From Oscarella lobularis (lineage: Eukaryota; Porifera; Homoscleromorpha; Homosclerophorida; Oscarellidae), in NCBI RefSeq assembly GCF_947507565.1, contig NC_089183.1, positions 434,001 through 498,000 of the forward strand: 64,000 nucleotides of DNA, in the 5' to 3' direction. Shown piece by piece: positions 36,129-46,000 of the stretch (the stretch's first letter is position 1; each line of letters begins with the position of its first letter). The notes beneath the pieces were generated by a model. It saw nothing but the letters and a program-made list of their open reading frames with translations, had not been told where the DNA came from and did no database searches. Both the position numbers and the translations under genes were made by a program.

Positions 36129-36557
36129 TTACATAAGCTCTGCTTGCTCGCCCTCCATTAGCTCATCTATTAGCTCAGTCTGCAATTCAGCGATTTTCTC
36201 ATCTTGCTGTAACACCAACTCCTCCAACTCTTCGCACTCCTTCTGTAACTCATTCCGCATTTTCGTTTTCTCCTCAATCTCCGATTCTAGTATTCGCGAG
36301 AGCAGCTCTTCGGAATTTGCACACAACTTCGAGAGGTCTAGCATTTCTTGCTTCACGACGTCGATCGTATTCGCAGCTGCACGCTCTGCGGCTGCGAGAG
36401 CCTCCGAAAACGACCCGACGCCATCGCGACTTTCGGTCACCAACTTGATTGCGCGATTCACGGGTTCCCAATCCACTTCAAAATCGTCTTCGAGATTTTT
36501 CATAGCTTCGAGCATGGTGATGATCGACGTAGCGAGCTTTTTTGTGTCGTCGTCCAT
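36129..36557 (-). CDS. Coiled-coil paralogue A (short form)
   Basis: 142 residues starting MDDDTKKLATSIITMLEAMK. The N-terminal 70 residues match paralogues C (MDDELVETIRETMLSALETM) and B (GIAESTLRFLELVSSL): a helical region with a Val/Asp-Val-Glu pair and a SFSxxL motif (VGSFSEALAA in A, VASFSKTIGN in C, AASFSDTLDD in B). The rest is acidic coiled coil (ELQKECEELEELVLQQDEKI). It lacks the C-terminal domain of B and C. The stop follows GAGCTTATG, and TAT|GTAAGT there is a good donor, so an unseen downstream exon is possible. A TGACGTCA site lies 27 bases upstream of the ATG. Function unknown. Confidence 0.65.
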   Translation of the reverse strand: MDDDTKKLATSIITMLEAMKNLEDDFEVDWEPVNRAIKLVTESRDGVGSFSEALAAAERAAANTIDVVKQEMLDLSKLCANSEELLSRILESEIEEKTKMRNELQKECEELEELVLQQDEKIAELQTELIDELMEGEQAELM

Positions 36558-36581
36558 CTTTCGAGTCGGCGCACTGAGTCC

Positions 36582-36730
36582 ACTGACGTCATCATGGTGT
36601 CTTAAGATAAACCACGTGCCTCAGTAAAAATTCATAAATGACGAGTAAACATTTTATTGCAATTGACAGCTTAGAAATACAGCGCCTCTTTTACCTTTTA
36701 GCTGGAAGTTACGTACACACATACTCTATG
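36582..36730. repeat. Copy of the sequence between paralogue C and the Ig receptor 3' end
   Basis: The stretch gtgtcttaagataaacca, aattcataaatgacgagtaa, attttattgcaattgacagc, ttagaaata..gcgcctctttt and tagctggaagttacgtacaca recurs at 40993-41125, and its right part again at 42928-43010, which is the 3' UTR of the Ig receptor. It marks one edge of a duplicated block carrying a coiled-coil gene plus neighbouring receptor sequence. Confidence 0.85.
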
Positions 36731-37015
36731 TACATACATAGGGCTCATGTTTAGGATCCTAATTAGGCGTTCTCTGATTTTGAAGTTCATTGTCTGCGTA
36801 CTGTAGGTATGTTCAGATCATATTTTCGGTTACCCTTACACGCGTACATACCCACGCACATACTGTACATGAGTGGATACTTTTGATTGTGACGTCAAAA
36901 ACCGTCAATTTGAAACAGGGGGTTTTTAGTATTTTTCTGTTAATCAAAGAAAAAACGCTTTATTCGCGCCGTCATCGTTTCAAATTCAAATTCTGATTTT
37001 ATCTCTATTTTTCTG

Positions 37016-37210
37016 TTGGATATTTCAATTGTGCAAACTGCCAGGGTTTTTTTGCTACCACTTTTCTTCCGTTGTGGAGATGTTGAGCTCAACCCGGGCC
37101 CTGTGAAATATCCGTGTGGTTGGTGCTGTCAATCGGTTAGATCTGATCAAGAGGGCATTCTTTGTGATTTCGGTACCTATGCCTATTTGGGCAGACCAAT
37201 CAGCGCGCTA
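37016..37210 (+). mobile_element. 5' ORF1 remnant of a CR1/L2-type LINE with a 2A-like peptide
   Basis: The open frame runs MDISIVQTARVFLLPLFFRC then GDVELNPGP (37076-37102), a match to the 2A consensus D-x-E-x-N-P-G-P, preceded by the usual hydrophobic leader. Next comes CGWCCQSVRSDQEGILCD, the first half of a PHD-like zinc finger as seen in ORF1 of CR1-clade LINEs. Such N-terminal 2A-like sequences are known in non-LTR retrotransposons of sea urchin, amphioxus and other invertebrates. The similarity ends near 37180-37210; no reverse transcriptase or endonuclease is present, so this is a truncated, non-autonomous remnant between paralogues A and B. Confidence 0.75.
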
Positions 37211-37352
37211 GAGACCACGTCATTCCTAACAAATTACAACAATATACCCAAAGTAAACAATAAATTCGGCAGAAATAGTCTCTCTGACTTCTCAAAACTC
37301 AAACTTGCACTACCAGAGCAATCGATCGTCTACATAGCAACAGCCTTATTCA

Positions 37353-38917
37353 TCAGTTTGAAGCGTCCTTCACCATGTCAGCAGTGAGACTTTCTGCCAA
37401 CTTCTGACGTGATGCTGATGCTTCCTTTTTCATCTGAAGAATAATGCCCGGGAGCATGCCGACGGCGTCAGCACTGATAGTGCTCATATGCTGGTGTGAC
37501 ACCTCATTACGCCTGTTAACGATTGCCTCTGCAATCGCGTCGCAGCTACTGCTCCAGTTCTTTTCCCGCTTGAATTTAGCGCGATGGTCCTGTATAAACT
37601 GCGATGTATTGACAAAATCTCTATCGATTTCCAGCGAGTGTAGGCGTTCCTCGAGCTCTTGTATCTCTTCTTGTCTCTTCACGTCGCGTTCCTTGAGCTC
37701 TTGTATCTCTTCTTGTCTCTTCACGTCGCGTTCCTTGAGCTCTTGTAGATCTTTTTTCACGTTCTTTGGAAGTTCCACGCGCAGTTCCAATAATCGAGAT
37801 ATTTCGCCAGTTTGCTTTTTTCTTTTCTCTGTCGACTCTTTATATGCGGCACGCAGATTTTCGATTTCTTTTTTCTGCTGTTCGTGCTGTTTCAACAGCC
37901 GTGGGACCTTGGAAGCCTCTTTTTTCGGCTGGCCGTTTTCGATTATGACCTTGCTGTATTTGTTTCGCAGGTCCTCAAGATCTCTGTTCTGCCTTTCGAC
38001 CCTAAAAAGCAGATCGCGAATCGATCGCGGGTTCGAAATCACTCCGCCCTGCGTGTCAGACCTCTCAATGCAGCCTTTCGCTTGTCTGAGAGTCTTCTGC
38101 AAGTCGTCGAGAGTATCAGAAAATGAGGCAGCAGCTCGATCGATCGCATTGACTGAGGGGGTCTCTCCGCAACGAATGCTTTCCTTCAGGCTCGCAACAG
38201 CACGTTCGACTTCGACGTCTGGTCGGAGACTCGAAACCAGTTCGAGAAATCTCAACGTCGATTCAGCAATGCCATGTTTTCTATATTACGATTAGTTATC
38301 AGTAGAATAATTTCCCTTTTATTACCTTTTTGATAGAATGCGCGGTCGCGGAGACGCACTGGTACTCGTTCGAGATTGAGAACTGCTGCCGCCCACGCTT
38401 CCAGCCCCAATACTCCTACTTCCAATAGGACTTTGGGCTGACTGAGAAGGCTGAGAAGAAAGTGTCGTTAGAGGAGGAGTAGGCGGCGGGGGAAGAGACA
38501 GAGACTGACTCCCAGGAACTAAGGGAAAAAACTCGTCTTTCTTAAATTAATTATAGAAATTTTTTCTTACTTGATGTTGCTACGTTTGAAATTGGCGTCA
38601 TTCTCGGCGCCGTTGCCGTCGTCGTGGTACCGCCAACAAGAGCAGCAGGCGTATCTGAAAAAAAAATAAAAAAGAGTCCAATATTTTATATTTATACATA
38701 CTCAATATGATTCCTGCGGGAGCAGCAGCTGCTATTTTTGAACCAAGACCGGATGCTGCATCTGCTGACCTATATAACAACAACAACAATACATATAGAA
38801 ATTTCAAACAAGCATTTAGTGTATGCAAACTTGTTCTCTGTTTTGGTTTCCCCGCCACCTGGAGGCAAAGGAAGAGGAGGATTTGATTGGCTAACAGACG
38901 GCAAAGACGCCTGGCAA

Positions 38918-38952
<35 letters not shown>

Positions 38953-39700
38953 CCCATTCTTTGTGGTATTTACTTCGCTGCTGGCTATTAGCAATGAAGG
39001 GGGAGGGGGAGGAGACTGTTGAAGTAGCGATTTTGAAGATGAGAGAACATGAGAAGTAGAGGACACCGTTATCATGTCAGCCCTTCCACTTCCACTGCTA
39101 ATTGGCTGAAAAGATACCAGTAGAAGAAGGAAGAGACGTTGATTTTGGAAGTGTCACTTTATCTGCTACAGCAGCTTGTGGCCGAATGACAGACGATATT
39201 GATTTCAATTGGGATTTCGTTGTCATGGCACCACGAGAAGTAGTCACGTGAAACGCGCTGGTAGGACCTCTTGGAATATGTCCCGGACGAAAAGCGCGTT
39301 CCTGAGCGATAACGGTGGCGGAAGTCGACCCAAACCACCGAATTCCAACGTTTTCATCGGAATTTTTGATCGACATTCGACCCAAATCAGACGTTCCTAC
39401 ATAAAGAGATTCGATGAATGAATAGCGTCGCGAATCGCCCGGATGGACTATAGGATTATGGGCGTGAGAACGGAGACACGTGGTCGTCGTGCGCCGCCGC
39501 GCGTTATTGTGCGACGTCGTCTTACCCGAATTCGTCGTTACGATGTCGTTCGACGTCGATGGGTGAACGGGGCGAGACGATTCGCGATCGTCTGGACTCG
39601 TTTCGTTCGGCTGCGCGAAAAAACGGGGTCTTTCCTCGCTGAGTTCGCTTTCGCTGCGCCGTCTCACCGTTTGGGTCGCTTTATCATGCGTCTCGGCCAT
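37353..39700 (-). CDS. Coiled-coil paralogue B with Ser/Pro-rich N-terminus and HEPN-like C-terminus
   Basis: The start at 39700 (MAETHDKATQTVRRRSESEL) opens a low-complexity Ser/Thr/Arg/Pro-rich region spread over exons at about 39700-39110, 39085-38970, 38766-38700, 38650-38580, 38518 and 38330. The last joins in phase (SKR|KHGIAESTLRF) to a long exon, 38305-37353. That exon holds the family N-terminal helix region, a long coiled coil with a 13-residue duplication (QELKERDVKRQEE, twice) and a C-terminal domain of about 95 residues. The domain reads FIQDHRAKFKREKNW, AIAEAIVNRRNEVSHQHMS and ADAVGMLPGIIL. The RNEVSH hexamer fits the R-x4-H motif of HEPN domains, but that assignment is inference. 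Exon joins before 38,330 are tentative. Similar 3' flanks show B and C arose by duplication. Confidence 0.62.
38912..38953. repeat. (AAAT)n microsatellite
   Basis: About ten consecutive aaat units lie in an intron of paralogue B. A simple, probably length-variable repeat. Confidence 0.95.
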
Positions 39701-39985
39701 CGGCGGAACGAAGGGAGTCTTCGGGGGGGATTTCGTTCGCCTTCGAAGCGTCTGCTAACACTTGAGATTGCCCCTTTGATTTTCCTTGAAGTGCGCATGC
39801 GTTTCTTTCGCAATCTGCTCGGCCCTTGTTCCCCGAACACCCGTCTGGATTCGTTTTGTTGGGCTGCACGAAAAAAACGGGTCGTTCCTCGCTGAGTTCG
39901 CTTTCGCTGCGCCGTCTCACCGTTTTATCGTGCGTCTCGGCCATCGGCGGAACGAAGGGAGTCTTCGAAGCGTCTGCTCCCTCGA
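39605..39985. repeat. Local duplication of the first coding exon of paralogue B
   Basis: The stretches 39605-39725 and 39838-39965 share tcctcgctgagttcgctttc, gctgcgccgtctcaccgttt and tcggccatcggcggaacgaa. Both read MAETHDK..VRRRSESELSE on the minus strand. The upstream copy (ATG near 39943) lacks ATQT and could serve as an alternative first exon, or be a dead copy. A related MAETRV start occurs at 35897 in the unrecognised gene. Confidence 0.75.
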
Positions 39986-40239
39986 ATCGCGTCGATTGCA
40001 CCCCGAATGACGGTCAGAGAAGCGACGAAAGCGATGTAGGTGCCGATCCTTTGATTTTTCTTGAAGTGCGCATGCGTTACTCTACGTACTACAGTTAGTA
40101 CAAATACATAAATCAGTTCACTTGCGCGCCGCAGCAAGTGCCTTTCCAGCATAAGCGGCTCTACCAGATACGGGCTTTCTTTTTTCGCCCGTGCTGCAGC
40201 CGCCGGCTTAGCAACGGCCGCGGGAGCTTTCTTAGAATC

Positions 40240-40985
40240 CGCCGCGCCGCCCCCGCCGGATTCATTAGCTTGCTTTAAAAATAAATTGGACCTTGAGGTC
40301 CGGGGACCGCCAGCTGCTCGAGCCTTATTCATTGTCTGGAGCATGATAGAGATGTATGACGTCAGAAAGTCATCCATTTTGTATTCCTGGGTATACAAAG
40401 AATTCGCTTGCGGTCATTCTTTTGAAGGATACTGACTGACTGACTAACCAGAGTTGTTTCGCACAAACGCTTGCTTCCTCTCACTAAATTGCCTATTGTC
40501 ATGTGAAAATAGATGTTTCCGCTGCTCCAATTTTAGTAAACGGATAGGTCATCAAAATATTCTAGAAGCCAAGTCAATAGAAAAATATCAAAAGCGGGAT
40601 AAATGAAACGAACCTTTGTCTTCAGATCGATCAAGTTGACTCCGTTTTTATTGATTGCGATCAGTAGAATTTCAAGAAATTTTGATTCCGTAGTTTGATA
40701 GATAAGATAAGAGACCCTTGCCATTTTCTTCGGAATCTAATGTCCCCCTCGTTTACCTTGACTTCAAAGAAAGCCGAACCAAACGCTGGAAAACGAGAAA
40801 TGACTCTCAAAAACGAAATTTTCGCTTCCTCTTTCGACTTTCCAGCGTGTTTATTGTAGGCAGAAACAATCTGCCTCTTCCATTCCTAATTCACCAATCA
40901 TATCATTCGGAAGTAATTCGTCGCCAAATCGAATACAGTAATAATGAGCAGCGAGCGTCACGCAGTCGCTCTTCGCAATTCGATG
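40240..40985 (-). pseudogene. MYO7A: Myosin VII C-terminal FERM fragment, degenerate copy
   Basis: Exon-like pieces in the right order match the very C-terminus of myosin VIIA. About 40890-40765 reads [20 protein letters not shown] and [11 protein letters not shown] (human [31 protein letters not shown]). About 40700-40620 reads [20 protein letters not shown] and NLIDLKTK. About 40545-40450 reads ILMTYPFTK, then in a shifted frame [20 protein letters not shown]. About 40384-40330 reads [20 protein letters not shown]. An upstream piece (about 40985-40900) reads LAAHYYCIRFGDELLPND. Motor, IQ, MyTH4 and first FERM regions are absent. The lost frame after PFTK and the missing AG before QTTE show it is a broken copy of a host gene elsewhere. 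Introns are kept, so it was copied as DNA. Confidence 0.85.
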
Positions 40986-41027
40986 ATAGCCACCGACGTC
41001 ATGGTGTCTTAAGATAAACCATGTGCC

Positions 41028-41460
41028 TCAGTAAAAATTCATAAATGACGAGTAAACATTTTATTGCAATTGACAGCTTAGAAATATATCGCCTCTTTTA
41101 GCTGGAAGGTACGTACACATGCATTGGATACACCGGTGAATAATTTCCTAAAAACTAAATCATAGTGAAAAAGAACGTACAAAAAAAGTTCAAATTCTCT
41201 TTAGAAAAAAAATCAGGTGCTGGGCACAACAGTGGCATAAGAAACGGGAGAGGGCGCACGAGGCCTCGGAGCCCTTTTACCCGCCGTCGCAGTCTCCACT
41301 TCAGCATAGCGCTCCTCAGAATCATCCTACGTACAAAGAACATATACACGCATACAGGCACATGTTAATATGTAAACGTACGATGGGCGGTGGTGGAGGT
41401 AGAGGCGACGGCGACCTTCTCCTGTTCGCGTCAGCGACGGCGTACTGCTTCCCGTTCAAA
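41028..41460 (-). pseudogene. Partial copy of the Ig receptor 3' end
   Basis: Nearly identical to 42926-43340. It contains the last receptor exon (DDSEERYAEVETATA then GKRAPRPRAPSPVSYATV and a stop at 41213-41215), the preceding intron, part of the penultimate exon and the 3' UTR. Only a few substitutions are seen by eye (for example Gly for Asp after TATA), so the copy is recent. It has no membrane span or Ig domains and ends abruptly near 41460, next to the 3' flank of paralogue C. Confidence 0.92.
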
Positions 41461-41702
41461 ATAAACTGCTGACTTTCAAATGATATTCAACGGGTTTGCG
41501 TCTTGGTCCCTATTGCGCAGACCAATCAGCGTGCTGGGTGGGACAGACAGTACAAAAGCGGCGCGCATCACGTAATCACCTGCAAAATTATCAAATTAAC
41601 AACAATAATTCAAGGTAAACGGTAGTCATTTGCAAAATGCCAAGAAACTATTTTCTGTTCTCAACTCAAACAGTACAGTGTGCACAAACCAGCATGCACC
41701 TT

Positions 41703-42622
41703 CTACAGCGCGTTCTGGATCATCTGAAAGGCTTCCTTCACCTGTTCTTCAGATTTTGGTGCTTTGAGCTCGGAAGCAATTGCTGAAAGCACAAGAGCCG
41801 CGTCTACGTTGTAGCCAGTCAACTTCGGGCGTGAAATTTTGTGGCGCTTTTTCACAACCGCTTCAACGATTTCTTCGTGATCTGAATTCCAGCCAACTTC
41901 TTTCTCATACCTTTTACGGCATTTCTCGATGAGCTGGGCAGCTGTCACAACTTCTTTTGACTTTCAAGCCTATCCAGTCGTGCCCTCAATACTTCCCTGT
42001 CCGCTTTGGCTGTGTCCCTTTCCGCTTTGGCTGTGTCCCTTTCCGTTTTGGCTGTGTCCCTTTCCGTTTTGGCTGTGTCCCTTTCCGCTTTGGCTGATTC
42101 GGCTTCTTGTTCCACCTTTGTAAGTCGCACTGTCAAATCCTCTAGAGCATCCTTGAATTTCTTTGGAATTGCGGCTATTGCCTCTTGTTCTCGCTGCTGA
42201 TGCAGTTTAGTGATTTCCTCTCTTTGGTTTGACATCTTCTTTTTGTACGTTTCACACGCCGCCTGCAGATTACTCATCGCTGCTGTTTGCTTCGCAAGCT
42301 CCGCTCTTTTCTGGAGCAATTCCTTGGCCGATTTCTTTTCTGTACTGAGACTCGATCGCAGGCTCGAAATCACGGCTTTCTGCTTTTCGGTCTCCAAAAA
42401 TAACGTCGAAACTTGATCCGTTAAATTGCCGATTGTTTTCGAAAAGGAAGCGACGGCCCCTTTCGTTGCTTCGACTGCCTTCGAGAAGGGCTCGGCGCCA
42501 TCGCGACTTTTCTTCAACAAATCGAACGCATTTTCCACTTCACGATCGACTTTAAGCCCGCGCATTGTTTCGAGAGCGCTCAGCATTGTTTCACGGATTG
42601 TTTCAACCAACTCGTCGTCCAT
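41703..42622 (-). CDS. Coiled-coil paralogue C (reading frame interrupted)
   Basis: The start at 42622 (MDDELVETIRETMLSALETM) gives 225 residues of helix and coiled coil. A near-perfect seven-residue repeat (AERDTAK/TERDTAK, five units) stands just before the end. The frame stops at about 41945, after LDRLESQKKL. An overlapping frame (41948-41703) continues with VTAAQLIEKCRKRYEKEVGW, EIVEAVVKKRHKISRPKLTG and VDAALVLSAIAS, aligning with the C-terminal domain of paralogue B. One base separates the frames at the junction, so this is a frameshift: a recent pseudogene, a sequencing error or, less likely, programmed slippage. No canonical slippery heptamer is visible. The counterpart of B's RNEVSH is RHKISR, so the motif His is lost. 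TGACGTCA lies 32 bases upstream of the ATG. Confidence 0.65.
41997..42095 (-). repeat. 21-bp tandem repeat in paralogue C coding AERDTAK
   Basis: Five copies of tgtccctttccgctttggc plus tg, with ct/tt variants, encode three turns' worth of heptad each and extend the coiled coil. Copy number is a multiple of seven residues, so it can vary without breaking the heptad phase. Confidence 0.9.
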
Positions 42623-42655
42623 TTCGCAATTCGAGTGTGCGCACTGAGTCTACTG

Positions 42656-42925
42656 ACGTCATGAGGCTCTGGAGCACGCAAACCCAACTGCGAGCTAATG
42701 GGCCTCTTGATGCGGTCACCCGAAGGGGCAAAGATTTAGGGGTAGCTCATGTGTCACACGACAGCTAGGTCAAATAGTACATGTTTTTATGCAGCACGCC
42801 ATGGTCAAGCGATGCGATGATACTAGTTTATTATGCCGCCACTCTGCCACGATGAAGACGACAATGAATTCAATTAAAATAAGACGCATGTAACGTCGTA
42901 AAATTCAATAATATAAGCCGCTATT
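42656..42925. other. Spacer between paralogue C and the Ig receptor
   Basis: About 270 bases holding the C promoter with its TGACGTCA site (42654-42661). The A copy of this region lacks most of it. No gene seen. Confidence 0.4.
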
Positions 42926-43096
42926 CATAAATGACGAGTAGCATTTTATTGCAATTGACAGCTTAGAAATATATCGCCTCTTTTAGCTGGAAGGTACGTA
43001 CACATGCATTGGATACACCGGTGAATAATTTCCTAAAAACTAAATCATAGTGAAACAGAACGTACAAAAAAAGTTCAAATTCTCTTTAGAAAAAAA

Positions 43097-46000
43097 TCAG
43101 GTGCTGGGCACAACAGTGGCATAAGAAACGGGAGAGGGCGCACGAGGCCTCGGAGCCCTTTTATCCGCCGTCGCAGTCTCCACTTCAGCATAGCGCTCCT
43201 CAGAATCATCCTACGTACAAAGAACATAACACGCATACAGGCACATGTTTATATGTAAGCGTACGATGGGCGGTGGTGGAGGTAGAGGCGACGGCGACCT
43301 TCTCCTATTCGCGTCAGCGACGGCGTACTGCTTCCCGTTCATCAAAAAATGCCAATCGTCGCCGACTCCCGACGGCACGCTCGCCGACGATTGCGACGAC
43401 GACTCCGTAACCGGCGGCGGCGGCGGAAGCGGCTCCAGTCGCGCGTACTCGCCAGAATCCATCGATCTGACGGCAACCGGTCGCAACAAAACGCGTCCGC
43501 CGCCCGCCGCCGCCGCCGCCGCCGAACCGCGCCTATCTCCCTCCATGACGGCGTAGCCTTCGTTCGTGACACTAATCGGCTTAAACGCCGTCGGTTTAGG
43601 TTTAGGCGGAGGCGGCGGCGGCGGAAGAGCGTCGTCGGCGTTCGACTGTTTCCTCGCGTTGTAGAGAACGAGATCGTTGCCGTTTTTCGTGCCGCTCAAA
43701 TCGTTGCGACTGCCGGCGAAACTTTCCGGCGTCGACGATCGCGATTTCGCGGGGACGTTCGGTCTTTTCTTGCGTAGAAAGACTTCGGTTGGGACGGGAT
43801 CGCCGATGTCGGCGGTCGTGAGACCAGCTGCGAGGAAGAGAAAGAGATCAATATATTTTCTTATAGATCGGATATAGAGATATAGATAATTGGATTTGTG
43901 CTCTCGGAAATTTTCATGCAAGTCCGGTTTTTTTTCGCCTCACTAACTATCTAATCGATTAAAAAAGTCGTCGTTATTGTTAGAGAGTGGAATAGGGGCT
44001 ATTCGCTTACCTTGACGTTCCCTTCGCGAGGCGTTATCAGCGGCGGAGTCGTCGTCGTCGCCGTCGTCGTCTTTTCTCGATCTCGTTTTCACGAGAATAA
44101 AAACGGCGAGAAGAATGACGATGACGATGAGAGCGGCGACGGCGGCGATGAGTCCAATGAACGGAGCTTGGGAGAAGATGCCGTCGCTGTCATTCTTGTT
44201 CTCTTCAAGGTCAACTAAAGGAAAACGAATGTGTAAATAAGACCCCATGGAAAGGACGCTTCAGAATCGATAGTGATGGTGTTCGCCTGCGTGTATGTGA
44301 GCGCTAGCGCGGGCGCATTTACGTGTGGCTACCATCGTTTATTCAGGAACTTTTTTTTAAAGGCAACTGTCGTAGAGCGCAAATGAAACTCGGTTTCTTA
44401 CCAGTTTCCGTCACTCTATCAACAGACTCCCCAGACGTTGAATGAGGAGCGGTTGGTGGCGACGACGGGGTGACTTTCAACAAGCGCGTATCCTCTACAG
44501 AAAAAGAGGCTCCACGCAAAAATCAACGCGTAGTACATCTCCTCCTTACCTGTTATATTGACGTACTGGCTCGCATAGGCGCTTCCAAACGAGCCGACAA
44601 CGAGACAGCCGCACACGGCGTCTTTCGTCACGTTCGCGCGCTCGCTCGTGTGCTCGGCGCGTATGTCGTCTCGCTCGATCGGCTCCTGCGCGAGCGCGAC
44701 GCCGTCGCACGTCAACTCGACGGCAAACGGCGCCGTGCCGAGAACGACGCACTCGACGCCGACGACGTCGCCAATCGCCGTCTTTCGAAGGGAAACATCA
44801 GGACGAACTAAAAAGAAGATTTTTTAAAAATTAAATAACGACTTATTTGTTTTTTCTTCTTCTTCTTACAGTAGACGTCTATGAGCGCGTCGCTCGTTCT
44901 CGTTCCCTCGAAGCCGTCGGCGCCGGTCACTTCGCATCGATAAATACCGAAGTCGTCTTCTTCAACGTCGGCTATCGTCAGAACGCCGTCGACGACGAGA
45001 CGATAGCGTCGACTGTTGAGATCGATGGGAGAATCGTCTTTGAACCATCGATACGTCGAATCGGGTGCGTTCGATATGCAATAGAGCGTCGCCTCTCGAC
45101 CGGCTTCGACGGCTATGTTCTCCGGCGGCAAATCGATTGACAGGCCTCGGGGTTCCAAGCCTATAAGAGAAATTGATAGAGTTTGGGTGGTGGCGTGCAA
45201 CGAAATAGAATAAGGAATCGTATTGGCGCTGCTATACAAAGACACACGCACATTGATTTGTTAGGGGGAAGTTCTCTATAATTATGTCAAAGTCTCTTTC
45301 TAGAAACTACAGGGATAATCCTCAGTGATGATCCTCTCCATGTATAGTAATCTATTCCCCTCCCTCCCCCCAAAGTGTCCAGTATCTACTCAATTCTACT
45401 GTACTAGGAAATCCTGTAGGGAACTGAGTTAAAGGTAGGGACTGAGACAGACTAACTAGGCTAGATTGTATAACATAACATCAAATTACTACGTTCGGAA
45501 CCATCTAAGGCCAATAACTCGATCTGGCTAACGTTCATAAAACGCAAATAGTATCGATAAGCCCGGGGTAACGCCTCGTTACGAAAATATGTACCAAGAA
45601 AAAATTTTCACAAATTCGCTTACCGTTGAAATTAGCGCTGACAATTCGTCGCGGAAGACTTCCCACTCGTCCCTCGACGACAAACCGATCCGACGACGGA
45701 AACGCTCTCGTCAAATCGTCGTAGAGCAATCGCAGCACGGCGGTGACGCGAAAACGATCGGTCGACGTCAGAAAAGTCGCGCCGGGACAATTGGACGACG
45801 GGCAGACGATTCGTTCGCTCAACGGGGCGTCGAACGGTCGAATCGTCCACTCGGCCGAACGCTCGTCGACGTCGACTTCAGCGGATAGGGAGAGCGTCAA
45901 AATCTCGCTCGGATGCACGACCGTATTGCTCACCGTCCCAAAATAGGAACTTTCTACGGGGGAAAAGATTAGGGGGGATCCATCGCGCGAGCTATGGACA

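Noticed and set aside
44470-45888. Plus-strand frames across the Ig receptor exons
   Set aside because: Shadows of the minus-strand Ig domains, which carry clear Cys-Trp-Cys patterns and splice sites.
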